From: Alopecurus myosuroides
Lineage: Eukaryota; Streptophyta; Magnoliopsida; Poales; Poaceae
Length of the DNA stretch: 64,000 nt
NCBI GenBank assembly: GCA_028641055.1
Contig: CM054057.1
Span: 721,428,310-721,492,309, forward strand
Direction of reading: 5' to 3'
Below are positions 12,446 through 25,056 of the stretch, in pieces. The notes under the pieces are model-generated. The model worked only from the letters and a program-made list of their open reading frames with translations, made no database searches and was not told the DNA's origin. How positions within the stretch are numbered: position 1 is the first letter of the stretch; every line of letters starts with the position of its first letter. Position numbers and translations under genes: made by a program.

Positions 12446-12909
12446 GACGACACCACTAACAAGGGATTGCGCCCTCGCAATCCACCCCCTAACCGGGAGG
12501 GGAAAGAAGTTCGACTATCGATTCTTCATGCTTCCAGTTGATCTCCTCGACACCACTAACAAGGGAATCTTGCTCGGGATGACGATGTTCTTCCACCAGG
12601 AATCTTCCGATGATCGAACCTATTAGGTTAACGACTCAGAAAACGTCCACCCTAGGATCCTAACACTTTGAAAGATAGACAAGGGGGGAGACTCCAAAAC
12701 AAATAAGATGGGAGGGGAAATATAATAGAGAGGAGGAAACAAGAATCCTATTGAGATGTTTCCAAAATAGTTTAGCAGAAATAGTTTTTGACACTCTAGA
12801 AACAACGACCGTTAGCGAGGTTATCCTACAGGCTTTGCGGACCCGTTGCTTCGATAACCATTCATATCGAAACAACTTCGGGAATCGGAAACCTGGCTCT
12901 GATACCATT
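12446..12909 (-). mobile_element. Internal domain 1 of the long-LTR element (464 bp, non-coding)
   Basis: This lies between LTR copies A and B. Read on the minus strand it starts, two or three bases after the LTR end, with TGGTATCAGAGCC (about 12896-12908), a primer binding site for initiator Met-tRNA. It has no gag or pol. The polypurine tract expected before the next LTR is not obvious; the nearest purine-rich run (plus strand ctaaccgggaggggaaagaa, about 12489) is some 50 bp inside. The phrase GACACCACTAACAAGGGA occurs twice, near 12449 and 12550. The element would depend wholly on proteins from elsewhere. Confidence 0.8.
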
Positions 12910-15900
12910 TGTGACGCCCCGGGATCGGGCACTATGCATTTCATTTCCGCCAAAATCCCCATAATAACCGATTCCAGGTTGCCACTTGTGATAACATTAC
13001 AGCAGTTCACGAATAATCCACAACAACAACAGATGAGGTATATACAAGACGACTCAAACGAGTCAAGGACACAACTGATACAATACAAAGATCCAAATAA
13101 CAGCGGAAGAAACAACATAGCGTCCGACTACGGACAAGATACAACTTGGACTAAGAGTCCTGAAGATAACCGATGGCGTCCAATCCCTGCCCAGGCCAAG
13201 CCGGAGGGATTCCCAAGCTAACGTCGTCAGACTTCAAACCTGTTGACTGCAATGTGGAATATGCAGCCACGAAATGGATTCGTGGGTCAGTACGGTTAAG
13301 TACTGGCAAGTGGATAAACCATACTCACAAGATACCAGCGTAACCAATCGTCACAAGAAACAAATACTTTGGGTTCAACGGAAAGGAAGGGATTATTGCA
13401 AAGAAGCGGCAGCGGGCTGCACTAACTAACTACAGAGACGCGCTACAACATCCGGCTAAAAGAAAGGGATAAGATAGCGTATCAGAACCAACTACAACTA
13501 CTCACCAAACAATACCCATCCAATGTCACCCCCTACTAAGGAAGCAATCCAAGGAAACTCACACGGTTGATTAAGGTGACATTCATTTTTATGGTGGAGG
13601 TAATCCATATTATTAGTCAAGTTATCATCGTTAAGTGTAAGTTGTCTGAGTACTTGTTAGCCAGCACTTTCACCAAGTCATCCATAACCGCGGACAACAC
13701 GGCTTCTCGAGAAGATTTAACCCTACAGGGATGCACCAATTTGGCCGTACACGTAAGAATAACCCGCCATGAGGGGAGCAAACCCAACAAGCAGGCCACT
13801 CAACACAACCCAACTCTTCTTCACATCAAGACCAAAGAACCCCGTGCAATTGAGCGCACGGCTAATCAAGCCCCACGAAGAAAAAGGGACCCTCATAGCA
13901 CTCTAAGAACGTGTCTCCCTAAATGCCGACTACAAAAGTTCCACCCTGGCGCCAAGGGTTCGCACCTGCATATGCATGCGGCAAATGGAAAACCCGAACT
14001 AAATGAGGCGATTTGAACGAGATGCGAATCGAATCAAAGTTGCGGGGGCGCCCATACTCGCTTCCCACATGCGGTTAGCGCTCATCATGGATCAATGGAC
14101 AAGACCCTTTTCCTAATTAGGGTCGACACTAGCAGGCCTCAAAACCACGTCGGGCCTCCTGCCGGTGCCTTATCAAATTATTATTACCCAAAACATTACC
14201 AGGTTGTTGATTGAATTGAAACCCAACTATCAAACTAAACAGGTGATAAGACGGACCACAAGACTTGAGCGCAAACAACACTAAGCATGCAACTACGACA
14301 CAAGGGCCAACAGGGTAAACAAACAACAGTTAATAGGAAGTGGAAGGAAGGCTATATCATGGCTGCAAGGTAAACATATGATAGGATCGGTACACAAGCA
14401 TCGAATCATAAGGCTAGCATAAGAACAACGGAAAGAATCGGTAACAAGTGATGAAAGGCAGCCATTTGGCAGCAAGTGAGTATACTTGCCTGGAATCCAG
14501 CAAGTAGAGGTACATCCGCATAACTTGTCGTTGCTCACATCATCTCAACTTCCTATCTGCGAAGAAGCAACGAACTAGAACAAACACCGGATGCAACAAT
14601 TACTTCTACGGCAAAAGATCCAGCATGATCCTATTTTATAGGCATGGCATGGCAAGATGCAACAGGGGAAACAACTTAAGCAATTTAATCGGAACCGGAG
14701 TCCGGAGAAATAGGAATTGGTTCAAGTTGTTTATCCACACAGTAATTTAAATGTTGTTTAGCATGGCCAATAAGAAAAGAGGTGAGCTAGGCAATTTAAA
14801 TGGAATGGGGCAACAGTTGATTTAAAATGCCCCATACATTTCATATGTTGCCATTTAGGTGATCATGCATAACAAATGCTAAAATGCACAAGGAAAGATG
14901 CAAATAGGAATATGAATGACATGAACATGTTAATGACATGAATCTGATTGGAAAACATACTTTATTGGTTGAGAAACAATTTTAAATGATTTAGTTAAGC
15001 ATATTACAAAACTAAATGCATTAATTAAGAGGTGAAGCAAACATCCAATTTAAATGTTGCAAACCAGGAAACAAAGTTGATATTCAAGTGTAGCATTTCA
15101 TTTTGCATGGATTTCATGTTTGGGGTTTCAATTGGAGCAAGCATGTGAAAGTTATTAATTAGGACTTTTAATTAATTAATTAAGGCATTTTAAATGACAT
15201 TAATTTTAATTGTCCAAATTGCAAAACAAAGTTGATATTCAGAAAGGTGGTTTCATTTTGAGTGGAAAACATATTTTATTTGTTGAAATTGGAATTAAAA
15301 TGAATTTATGATTTTCACAAAATTGAATGAATTAATTAAAGCATTAAGTAATTGCATTAATTTTATTTATCCAAAACAGAAAACAAATGTTATATTTGGA
15401 AAGAGCATGGAATTTTGGATGGAAAACATATTTTATATGGCCCATTTGAATTAAATTTGAGTTTGTTATGAATTTAATCAAATTCAAAGAGTTATTTGAA
15501 TTTGAATTTTTGAATTGATTGGGATGTCAAAACAGTGCACAAACTGCATATTTGGAAAGTTCATTTTATTTAGAATGGTTTACATGTCTTGCAAATTAAA
15601 TTTGGATGTGTTTTGCAATTTTTATAGGGTTTGGAAATCTAGGGACTGATCTGTGATTTTCCAGGGACTTATAATGAAAAAGAAACCACAGGGAGGCCCC
15701 TGGGAGGTTTCTCACACAGAGCCCTTGGCCCTGTGTCACTGCCGTGCGGGGCCAGCGCCACAGAGGCGTCCACATGTGCGTGGGTGTGGATGAGGTGGCT
15801 CCTAGGGTCACCGACTGGTGGGCCCTGGCCCCTGCGCGCGTAAAACATCAAAAGGGGTGGCCTTTTATGCGGCAGGGGGATCGAACCTGGGTCTCCCCAG

Positions 15901-17338
15901 CGCGCGCAAAGGAACAGAGCCACTAGGCTACTGAATGTTTGGTGACAGATCTGGAGAGCGAAGGGAGTTGAGGTGGACGTGCGGGAAATAACTGAAACTG
16001 ACGAAATTCAGTTTCTGAACCTCATCGGACGTAGACGGTGACGACGGACAGCCGTGGCTGCTCGATGGCGGGTGGTCTCCGCGCGACGGCGGGTTTCACA
16101 GCAGAGGGGATTAGAGGGGAGGCTCGGGTGCTCACGAGGGCTTCTCGCGTGGTCGTTGACGCGACGAGGGAAGGAGGCGATCGTCAGCTGCCGCAAGGAA
16201 CGCCCGCGCGCACGGAACGGCCGTCGATGCCGCGAGGACCACGGTGCCTCCCAAGACTCCTCGGGGAAACGAGGGCAAACGCGCCACCGCCCCGTTTCCA
16301 TTCCTCCAGCAACCATGGCTCGATCACCACCACAGCGAGGGTGCAGGGGCTGCCAGGTTCCGCCATGGTTCAGTGATGCACAGGTTCAGAAGTTTCAGAA
16401 AAGAAAACAGAAGAGAAAGGAGGAGATCGAGGGGAAGAGAGAGGAGGGGCGGCGGAGAGAAAGAAGGAGGAGAGAGCTTAGGGTGAGCATGGGGTGAGGC
16501 GAGGTTTTTTCAAGGAGGGGAAGGAGCAGATGTGGCCGTCCCATCGAGCTCTCTGTGACGTGGATACGTTAGATGAGTTGCCGTACGAGGAAGAAGGAGG
16601 AGGTGGGCTTAGCTGGTGTGGTGGGCTGGGGCAACAGGAGGTGTGGCTGGGCCTTTCGGCTGGGCTGCCAGGTGGGAAAAAAATAAAGGGGGTTGTAGGT
16701 GGGCTAGAGGGCCTGCCTCTCCCCCTTTGGTTTTTGTTTTATTTATTTCCTGTTTACACATTTTTTTTGTAGAAAGAAAGAGAGAGAAAAAGAGAGAGGT
16801 TTTGGGGTTTTCATTTTATGAATTAATTTTTATTGATTTACAATACAGCAAGTGCAAAGTATGTTAACATTAATTTCAGAAATTTGAGATGTTAATTTGT
16901 TTTGAATTTGCTATTTGAATTTCAAATAGGGTTTCACATAGATTTGATTTTTGAAATAACCAATTTTATTCAATAAACTCAACCAATTATAAAAACTTAT
17001 TGAATTTAATGTTTGCAAGATTTTAGTTTTGAACCACATTTGGAACATGCCAAGTATGAATGATTTTGATTTGAATTTGAATTTTCCATTTGGGTGTTAA
17101 TAAAAGGGAATTTTATTAACAAGCAATTTAAAGAAAACAACTTCAAAACTATTGGAAACAATTTGAGTTGTTTAGTTTGCAACTTTTAATTGGAAATTCT
17201 GGACATGTTTGAAAGTTTAAATTGGTTTGAACTTTTGAGTTGTTTTGAAAACAAGGTGCAATGCACATGATGCATGTGATGCAAAGCAAGAGGAAAACAA
17301 CCAACTTTCTAACTTAGGGAAACACCCCAGGTGTTACA
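12910..17338 (-). mobile_element. Long LTR, copy B (4429 bp)
   Basis: Full-length second copy of the LTR, starting TGTGACGCC and ending GTGTTACA on the plus strand. It is 29 bp shorter than copy A through several small indels, for example at 12938 (ATGCATTTCATTT against ATGCAGATTTCAGCATTT in copy A), in the run near 15180-15190, and near 15305. It is flanked on both sides by internal-domain copies, so it is the middle LTR of a tandem array. Confidence 0.88.
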
Positions 17339-17811
17339 GACGACACCACTAACAAGGGATTGCGCCCTCGCAATCCACCCCCTAACCGGGAGGGGAAAGA
17401 AGTTCGACTATCGATTCTTCATGCTTCCAGTTGATCTCCTCGACACCACTAACAAGGGAATCTTGCTCGGGATGATGACGATGTTCTTCCACCAGGAATC
17501 TTCCGATGATCGAACCTATTAGGTTAACGACTCAGAAAACGTCCACCCACGTAGGATCCTAACACTTTGAAAGATAGACAAGGGGGGAGACTCCAAAACA
17601 AATAAGATGGGAGGGGAAATATAATAGAGATAAGGAGGAAACAAGAATCCTATTGAGATGTTTCCAAAATAGTTTAGCAGAAATAGTTTTTGACACTCTA
17701 GAAACAACGACCGTTAGCGAGGTTATCCTACAGGCTTTGCGGACCCGTTGCTTCGATAACCATTCATATCGAAACAACTTCGGGAATCGGAAACCTGGCT
17801 CTGATACCATT
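17339..17811 (-). mobile_element. Internal domain 2 of the long-LTR element (473 bp, non-coding)
   Basis: A near-identical copy of internal domain 1, with small insertions (GAT near 17475, ACGT near 17550, TAA near 17630). The Met-tRNA primer binding site lies at about 17798-17810 on the minus strand. Two internal domains sharing three LTRs is the structure expected from unequal exchange between LTRs. Confidence 0.8.
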
Positions 17812-19244
17812 TGTGACGCCCCGGGATCGGGCACTATGCAGATTTCAGCATTTCCGCCAAAATCCCCATAATAACCGATTCCAGGTTGCCACTTGTGATA
17901 ACATTACAGCAGTTCACGAATAATCCACAACAACAACAGATGAGGTATATACAAGACGACTCAAACGAGTCAAGGACACAACTGATACAATACAAAGATC
18001 CAAATAACAGCGGAAGAAACAACATAGCGTCCGACTACGGACAAGATACAACTTGGACTAAGAGTCCTGAAGATAACCGATGGCGTCCAATCCCTGCCCA
18101 GGCCAAGCCGGAGGGATTCCCAAGCTAACGTCGTCAGACTTCAAACCTGTTGACTGCAATGTGGAATATGCAGCCACGAAATGGATTCGTGGGTCAGTAC
18201 GGTTAAGTACTGGCAAGTGGATAAACCATACTCACAAGATACCAGCGTAACCAATCATCACAAGATACAAATACTTTGGGTTCAACGGAAAGGAAGGGAT
18301 TATTGCAAAGAAGCGGGAGCGGGGCTGCACTAACTAACTACAGAGACGCGCTACAACATCCGGCTAAAAGAAAGGGATAAGATAGCGTATCAGAACCAAC
18401 TACAACTACTCACCAAACAATACCCATCCAATGTCACCCCCTACTAAGGAAGCAACCCAAGGAAACTCACACGGCTGATTAAGGTGACATTCATTTTTAT
18501 GGTTTTGCAATTTTTATAGGGTTTGGAAATCCAGGGACTGATATGTGATTTTCCAGGGACTTATAATGAAAAAGAAACCACAGGGAGGCCCCTGGGAGGT
18601 TTCTCACACAGCGCCCTTGGCCCTGTGTCACTGCCGTGCGGGGCCAGCGCCACAGAGGCGTCCATGTGTGCGTGGGTGTGGATGAGGTGGCTCCCAGGGT
18701 CACCGACTGGTGGGCCCTGGCCCCTGCGCGTAAAACATCAAAAGGGGTGGCCTTTTATGCGGCAGAGGGGGATCGAACCTGGGTCTCCCTAGAGCGCGCA
18801 AAGGAACAGAGCCACTAGGCTACTGAATGTTTGGTGACAGATCTGGAGAGCGAAGGGAGTTGAGGTGGACGTGCGGGAAATAACTGAAACTGACGAAATT
18901 CAGTTTCTGAACCTCATCGGACGTAGACGGTGACGACGGACAGCCGTGGCTGCTCGATGGCGGGTGGTCTCCGCGCGACGGCGGGTTTCACAGAGCAGAG
19001 GGGATCAGAGGGGAGGCTCGGGTGCTCACCGAGGGCTTCTCGCGTGGTCGTTGACGCGAGGAGGGAAGGAGGCGATCGTCAGCTGCCGCAAGGAACGCCC
19101 GCGCGGCACGGAACGGCCGTCGATGCCGCGAAGACCACGGTGCCTCCCAAGACTCCTCGAGGAAACGAGGGCAAACGCGCCACCGCCCCGTTTCCATTCC
19201 TCCAGCAACCATGGCTCGATCACCACCACAGTGAGGGTGCAGGG

Positions 19245-19694
19245 TGTCGTGGGATGATCACGGCAGATGTTACCAGGGGTAACTGATCTTGGGGTAAGTC
19301 GACACAGGTATTTGGGAGAGGGTTTAGCTCGAAAGAGAACATGATGATGAGCGATCTAGGAATCGGCTCTCAACTCGCCGAGTCTCGAATAGGGCTCTTG
19401 GGTAATACTGGATACTCGATAATAGGTGATATGATTATTTCGTGAATCTCTGTCAAGCTAAGCCATGGGGCCGGTTTATAAAGTACCCGTACCCCCCTGG
19501 CTTGCCCTCCAAGGCGCAGCTTGAGTCCTATCCGAACTCTGCTTACAAACCCTAGCTTTCCTTACCGCAACTTACGAGGCCTACAAACTTTGGGCCTTCC
19601 AGAAGTTTCTTTATCCTTAGCCGGATCCCGCGCGACGTCCTTTGGGCCGGGTTACACCTTGGAGTTGGCATACCGGGTTACTATCCCCCCATCA
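19245..19694 (-). repeat. Left (3') LTR of the nested Gypsy element, 450 bp
   Basis: Runs TGTCGTGGGATGATC to CCCCCCATCA on the plus strand and is preceded by CAGGG (19240-19244). Compared with the right LTR it lacks a 12-bp stretch near 19569, differs by one base in a C-run near 19496 and carries two substitutions I could find (19264 and 19337 region). A minus-strand polypurine-like CCTGGGGAC lies just inside it at about 19700. Confidence 0.9.
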
Positions 19695-20844
19695 GTAGTC
19701 CCCAGGATAGCTTGGGCTTCCTGGATTCTTCCTTGAAGCGCTGGCTATCCCCTGCAAAAATATCAAACGCTCAAGCGTATGGGGGCCGGGTTACAATGCT
19801 TTGATAAATGGCTGGGTCCAACTCCATGGTGACCATGCAATAACCCGGCTCTCCTCCAAATGCTTCTCCTAATTTTCCAGGTCTAAGCCTTGATAAAAAC
19901 TCCACAACTCTACACTTTTCTCGATAATTAATCCTGATATCACGGAAAGTATCCCTTTCTCTTTTTTGCCAGGATCTCTTGCTCAACACTCGATACACCT
20001 CCCGTAAACTTTGAATAGATAGCCGTTACCCCGCAATTACCGGGTCCCGCCCGTTGGACTTAGTTTTTCCACCCGAATCATTATAAATAGGTCCTTAGGG
20101 GTAACCCTGATCCCAACGTCTCATCTTTCCTCATTCCTCTTCCTCCGTACCCAAACCCGCAGAGCACCATTACGGGAATCCCGCGCACATCACCGGAGCC
20201 CATTTGTCACCGGCTGCGCTCCGCCACAGCGCGCTCAGCCCCGCCGCCGAGATCCGCCGCCAGACACCCGACCTGCCCGCCAAGAGTCGCGAAAGGGCAC
20301 CAGGCCTGCGCTATTTGCCTCCGCAAGGCTTCATTTCAACCTCCTCCAGTAAGTCTCCGGTACTCATTAATCTACCCTTGCAATTCCTTGGTTTTGCCTC
20401 ACATTGGATCTGAATCGACCCGCCGGCGATTTCTCGGGGCGCACCGAATTAGGTTGCTAGCATTCGTCCCAACCCATCCAATAGATAGGATGTAGACTTC
20501 AGTTCACTCCTCTTCCACCAGTAATCATTAATTTCGCCGTAAATCTAGAAATGGAATTCCCAATCTACGCTCGAGCCGCCTAAAATTTCCGCCCTTGCTT
20601 CTGTCACCCGGAAAATCCTCCCTTTCCAGTTCATTTACTCGCGATAGATGCGCGGACAACCATCTATTTCTCCTAAACACTTATCCATACATTAGCCTCC
20701 ATAATTTTTTATAAGGACGCATGATACCCGGATAACATTTATCTTCCAAGTTGCCTCAATACCTCTTATCATTACTCGGCCAACTGACAGTTTCCGAGTC
20801 TCGTTTCTCATGTTTTTCTACCTGATGTTTTACAGGTTAACCCC

Positions 20845-23800
20845 ATGGCACCCAAGAAGCAGGGAAAGCATCCAGTCAAAGCCAAGACCACAAACTCCAT
20901 ATCCGCCAACTGGGCGCGATCTTCGGTCACCAAGGCCAAATTAGAAGAATTGGTCGAGCTAGGGGTTCTCCCCCCTCAAGAAATTATCCACTGGAGGGTG
21001 CCGGGTAACGAAACTCGGCCCACTCCGGCAGAAAACGAGGTAATATGCTTTGTTGAACATGTGACCCGGGGCTTCCGGCCTCCGGGTCATCCTTTCTTTC
21101 GCGACGTTTTAAGCCATTATGGCCTTTGCATCTTCGACATAGGACCCAACTCCATTTTAAACATCACTCATTTTATCGTTCTTTCCGAGTCTTACTTGTG
21201 CACTCCGCCAAGTCTGGCCCTCTTCGTCGAACTCTTCCAGTGCAAACCGTGCCGCGAAAGCGGCGACGGTGCACTTCTTACTTGCGGCGGGGTTTCCATC
21301 CAACGCCGTAAGAACTCCTTAATGCCTCCTCTCACCCTCAACTCCCACGTAAAGCACTGGCAGCTCTCATACTTTTACTGCCAGGACACCTCCCCACCCG
21401 GCGAAAAGAAGTTGCCGGGTTACTCAGAGGGTCAACTTGATATTTCCGAAGCCTTCAATGGGTTTGCCCCTGACCCGGAAAGAGAAGAAATTCTACCTCT
21501 TTTATCCAGAATCTCCATCCTTTCTGCCCAAGGCCTCATCGGGCTTAACCTGGTGAAGACTTGGGTCGATTTCCGCATCCAACCCAACTCCATTCGCACA
21601 AAACTGATGTGCGAATACTCGGGGCAAACCACGGACCCGATCCGATACTCCACCAGCAATTTCGCTCCTAGCGATGTCAACAAAACAATCAAGGGCTTTC
21701 TGACAGAAAAGCTCGAGGTGATCTGGAACATAGCCGGATTAGAACCTTTCACCCTCGAGAACCCGGCCCCCGCGGTAAGGACCTAATTCTAACAAGTTTT
21801 AATTTTATTCGTTCCTCTTGATACAACTGTTAATCCTTGCTCTGGCGTCTCCACCTCAGGCCGACAGTGACTTCTGGAAGGCAAAGCCTACTCCTAACCG
21901 GAGACCCGGAAGAAGAAGGGGATGCCGTTAACTCGGACGAAGGCACATACTTAGTCCCCTTGAATACGTCATGCCCTGCTTCTCGTTTCCACACTATAAT
22001 CTTGATTACTTTCAGGACAAGAAGACCAAGATGAGGAGGAAGAAACGGACGGCAAGGTGGAGTCTGCTAGTGATGAAGATGAACCGGAGCCAGCAATTAA
22101 AGCCGGATCCAAAAGAAAACCCCAAGGAATCGTTTTCCAGGTTTCATTTCATTTCCTTGTGCTTAACTTGCGTTTCCATGATATCATTCACGAGCTAACC
22201 CTGTCATCATCCCTTGGGTCATAACTGAAGGAGCCACCTGCGCCCAAACGTAGAGTGACCCGGAACAATCCGGGTAACGAGACCCTTAACCCGGGTACTT
22301 CATCGCCTCCAGTTCGACATACTGGTATTCACCATACACAAGAATCTTTCCCAAACATTCCCTCACAAAGTAATCTCACACCTTGCTTTGGTATTTCTCA
22401 GTATCTTCCGGGTCCAGCAGCGGCTTCCCCTCGGACTTCGCGGTGAACCCCGGGTAAAGTTCTTTTCCTGATGTTATACCAAACTTTTATCGCCCTTTTC
22501 ATGACTTATGCGCTAACCGCACCTTTGCACTTTCTATAGAGCCACGGTCGTTGTTAGCGACCAGGAAGACATGGAAGCTGAGGACCGGGGTAAAAATAAA
22601 CCGACTGACGATGTATTCACCACAGCTGGTGATGAGCAAGCATCACCAACGAACCCGGCTAGGCAAGAAGCCGGGTATCCAATAGCCTCGCACGAAAGCG
22701 AGAAGGAAAAAGGCGCAGCTGCGGGCGCGGGAGGAGGGCCAAACTCCGACATTCGGATGACCCGGGTGCCGTCTCCTGTTACGAAGAAAACTTCTTCTCC
22801 AAATTTCCGCGCCCCCGAGCCTTCTAACCCGGATAACAATGATTTTAACCAGTTGATGAGTGCTCTCCTGTCAATGAAGGCTTCAGAGGGAAATATCTTG
22901 GAGCGTATGGCCGCAGCACATCAGGTAACATTATTTGATATTCCTTACTACACACCCAGTCCCCAAGTTCGGAGCATAACTTGCTGAAGTTGTGCTCGGT
23001 ACTTCATATGGTACTTGGCTTGTCATGATATCCGACTTACAGTTTTACTCGTTCCTTGCAGGCGGAAATTACTCGGTCCGACGAGGTATTACTCAAGACC
23101 GAGCAGCTCCTGCTTGCTGAAGTAAAGCGCAGAGAAACCCTTGAGGCGGAGGTGAAGACTTTGAAAAAAGATGCCTCCAGATACAAGAAGAAATACAATG
23201 TTGCCCAATCTACACTGAAAAACTTGTCGAACCAGGTTGCGGACACTTATCGCATCTTGCTAAGTAAGTTTTTGTTCGCGATTAACTTACATGCCTCTAT
23301 CTTATCGTTATAATAATCAAGATTACTGATATGCTTTCTTTTATTTCAATTATAGGTGCTAACCTTGCTGCTCCAGAGGACGATGCCGTTGCCATGACTA
23401 AAACGCTAAAGACTGTGCTCCGAACATTTTTCGCCGGCACAAAGCTTTTGTTGGATGCCGTGAAATGGCCTTCCGAGGTATACCCAGGCGAAGAAAACCT
23501 TATGCAAGCGTTTTCAACGGTGCCTGGATGGATTGATATATGGAAGCGCTCATCTTGCCGAGTCGGTATGACCCGGGCCTTTACGCTGGCGAAAGCTTAT
23601 TTTCCTAAGCTTGACCCGGCAAAGGTAATATCCGGGTTCCCGGAATTCAAGGCGGACGGCTCCAAGTTTACGCCCAAGGATTTCAAAGTTATACAATCCG
23701 CCGTACGCCACTCGGCTACTGCCTTGGCCGATAAGATGGAGCTGGACACAATCATGAGCTCGTACGACACTGAAGGCAAACCCATTTTGGTGGAGGCACC

Positions 23801-24023
23801 CCCTCCCCTTGATATGCTAGAAAAATGGACGACTGACCTGGCCAGGAGGAAAGAAGAAGCTGCCAAGAGAGAGGCCGAGTTAGGCCTAAGGCCGTCTACC
23901 TCTACGCCAGCTGTTCCTCCGCCTGTCCGTCCTGATGTGGAAAGTCCGGGTAATGCTGCTGGAAAGGCTAAGGAGCAGGTCCAAGACCAAGACCCGGAAG
24001 ATCATTCCCAGGATGCCGAGTAG
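20845..24023 (+). CDS. Transposase_28 ('putative gypsy type transposon') protein, spliced, antisense to gag
   Basis: A multi-exon gene with a plausible start at MAPKKQGK. Exon 1 (20845-21774, 310 codons) carries the conserved Transposase_28 region, including CGGVSIQRRKN, LSYFYCQD and GLIGLNLVKTWVDFRIQPNSI. Further exons fit GT-AG edges at about 21860, 22016-22140, 22231, 22540-22924, 23062-23273 and 23356-24023. They encode acidic and Lys/Arg-rich segments, a coiled coil (23062-23273) and a C-terminal conserved block (VGMTRAFTLAKAYFPKLDP). An apparent one-base frame change lies near 21890-21930 in exon 2. The biochemical role is unknown. The gene runs against gag of the same element, so it needs its own promoter; no clear TATA box was assigned. 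Confidence 0.75.
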
Positions 24024-25056
24024 GATGATGTCTTGTATTCTGTATTTTAAAAACTGGTATGATTTTGATGATGCGCTTGTTGCGCCATTGATACTGGTGC
24101 AGTCACTTTGTACTTTTGCTCATGATAACTTTGTGCCTTTCCCGGCTTTTGATAATCTCGACCCTTGTTTTACTCTTAGGCTTATTCTCGATACCCGGTT
24201 GCTTTTGATTCCCTTTTCGAGGCTCGGTTAACCGAGTATCGCGGGCTTTGATAAGCGGACTTTTCTTTAAGTCCCCAAGACTCGAAAGCCAAGATTTTTT
24301 CGAGCTTTAGTAGATAAACAGCTTGTTTCTGTTTCGAAGTCCCCAGTCCCCATGACCCAAAGTACGAGCCAGGGGGGTGTGGCCTTTTTCAGATGACAAG
24401 CTGCTCTCTACTAATCCGAAAACCAATAGCCATTCACGTAAATGCTGAAGTCATGCTTGATACTTGTTGAGTTTCCGGCTATTTAGCCTTGTACTCTGCA
24501 TAGACTTGTGGTTTAGATGACCCTTTTGATTATCTTATACTGTAAGCCGGCTTTCGCGTGGATACCATGTTGTTACATCTATACGAAAAACAGGGTCAGC
24601 AAGTCCCATTGGGCTGCATGGTTTGATTGTAATCGTAAGCGAACAGATCATGCCACTTTGGTGCGATTCACATCGAGCTTAAGTAAGAATAACCAAGAAA
24701 TTTGGCTCCTTCGTCCGGTTATAAGATTGCAGCCGTACTCGTCTTGCAAGTAATCGGCCCTCATAACTCATAGGCATCAAGGCCAGGTCTCTGGGTTTGT
24801 GACTACTACTTAAGCAGTTCAATTCCCAAAAACTCATGTACGTGCAACGTATTTTGATGATACTGATGCATTGATAATAACAAATATCACTTACTTGTAC
24901 TTGAAGCAAAGACCATGATAAGACTTGAAAACCATCTCTTTTATTGATACGAAAAAGTTTGTGCCAGCAGGCCGCCTCATTAAAAACCTCCCAGTCCCCT
25001 TAGGTACCCTGGGTAGGAAAAGAGCGCGTATGAAACCTGCTGGCCGTTACACTGCT
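24024..25056. other. Non-coding interior of the nested Gypsy element
   Basis: This lies between the convergent ends of the Transposase_28 gene and the Gag-protease ORF. No reverse transcriptase, RNase H or integrase motif is present on either strand, although pol would be expected here. The 78- and 76-codon ORFs are not recognisable. Confidence 0.6.

Noticed and set aside
7988..17338. Segmental duplication of a gene region
   Set aside because: The repeated unit has TG...CA ends, a primer binding site at its boundary and a 5-bp target duplication around the whole array, so it is an LTR array.
22534..22839. 101-codon minus-strand ORF
   Set aside because: It is antisense to a Transposase_28 exon and shows no motif.
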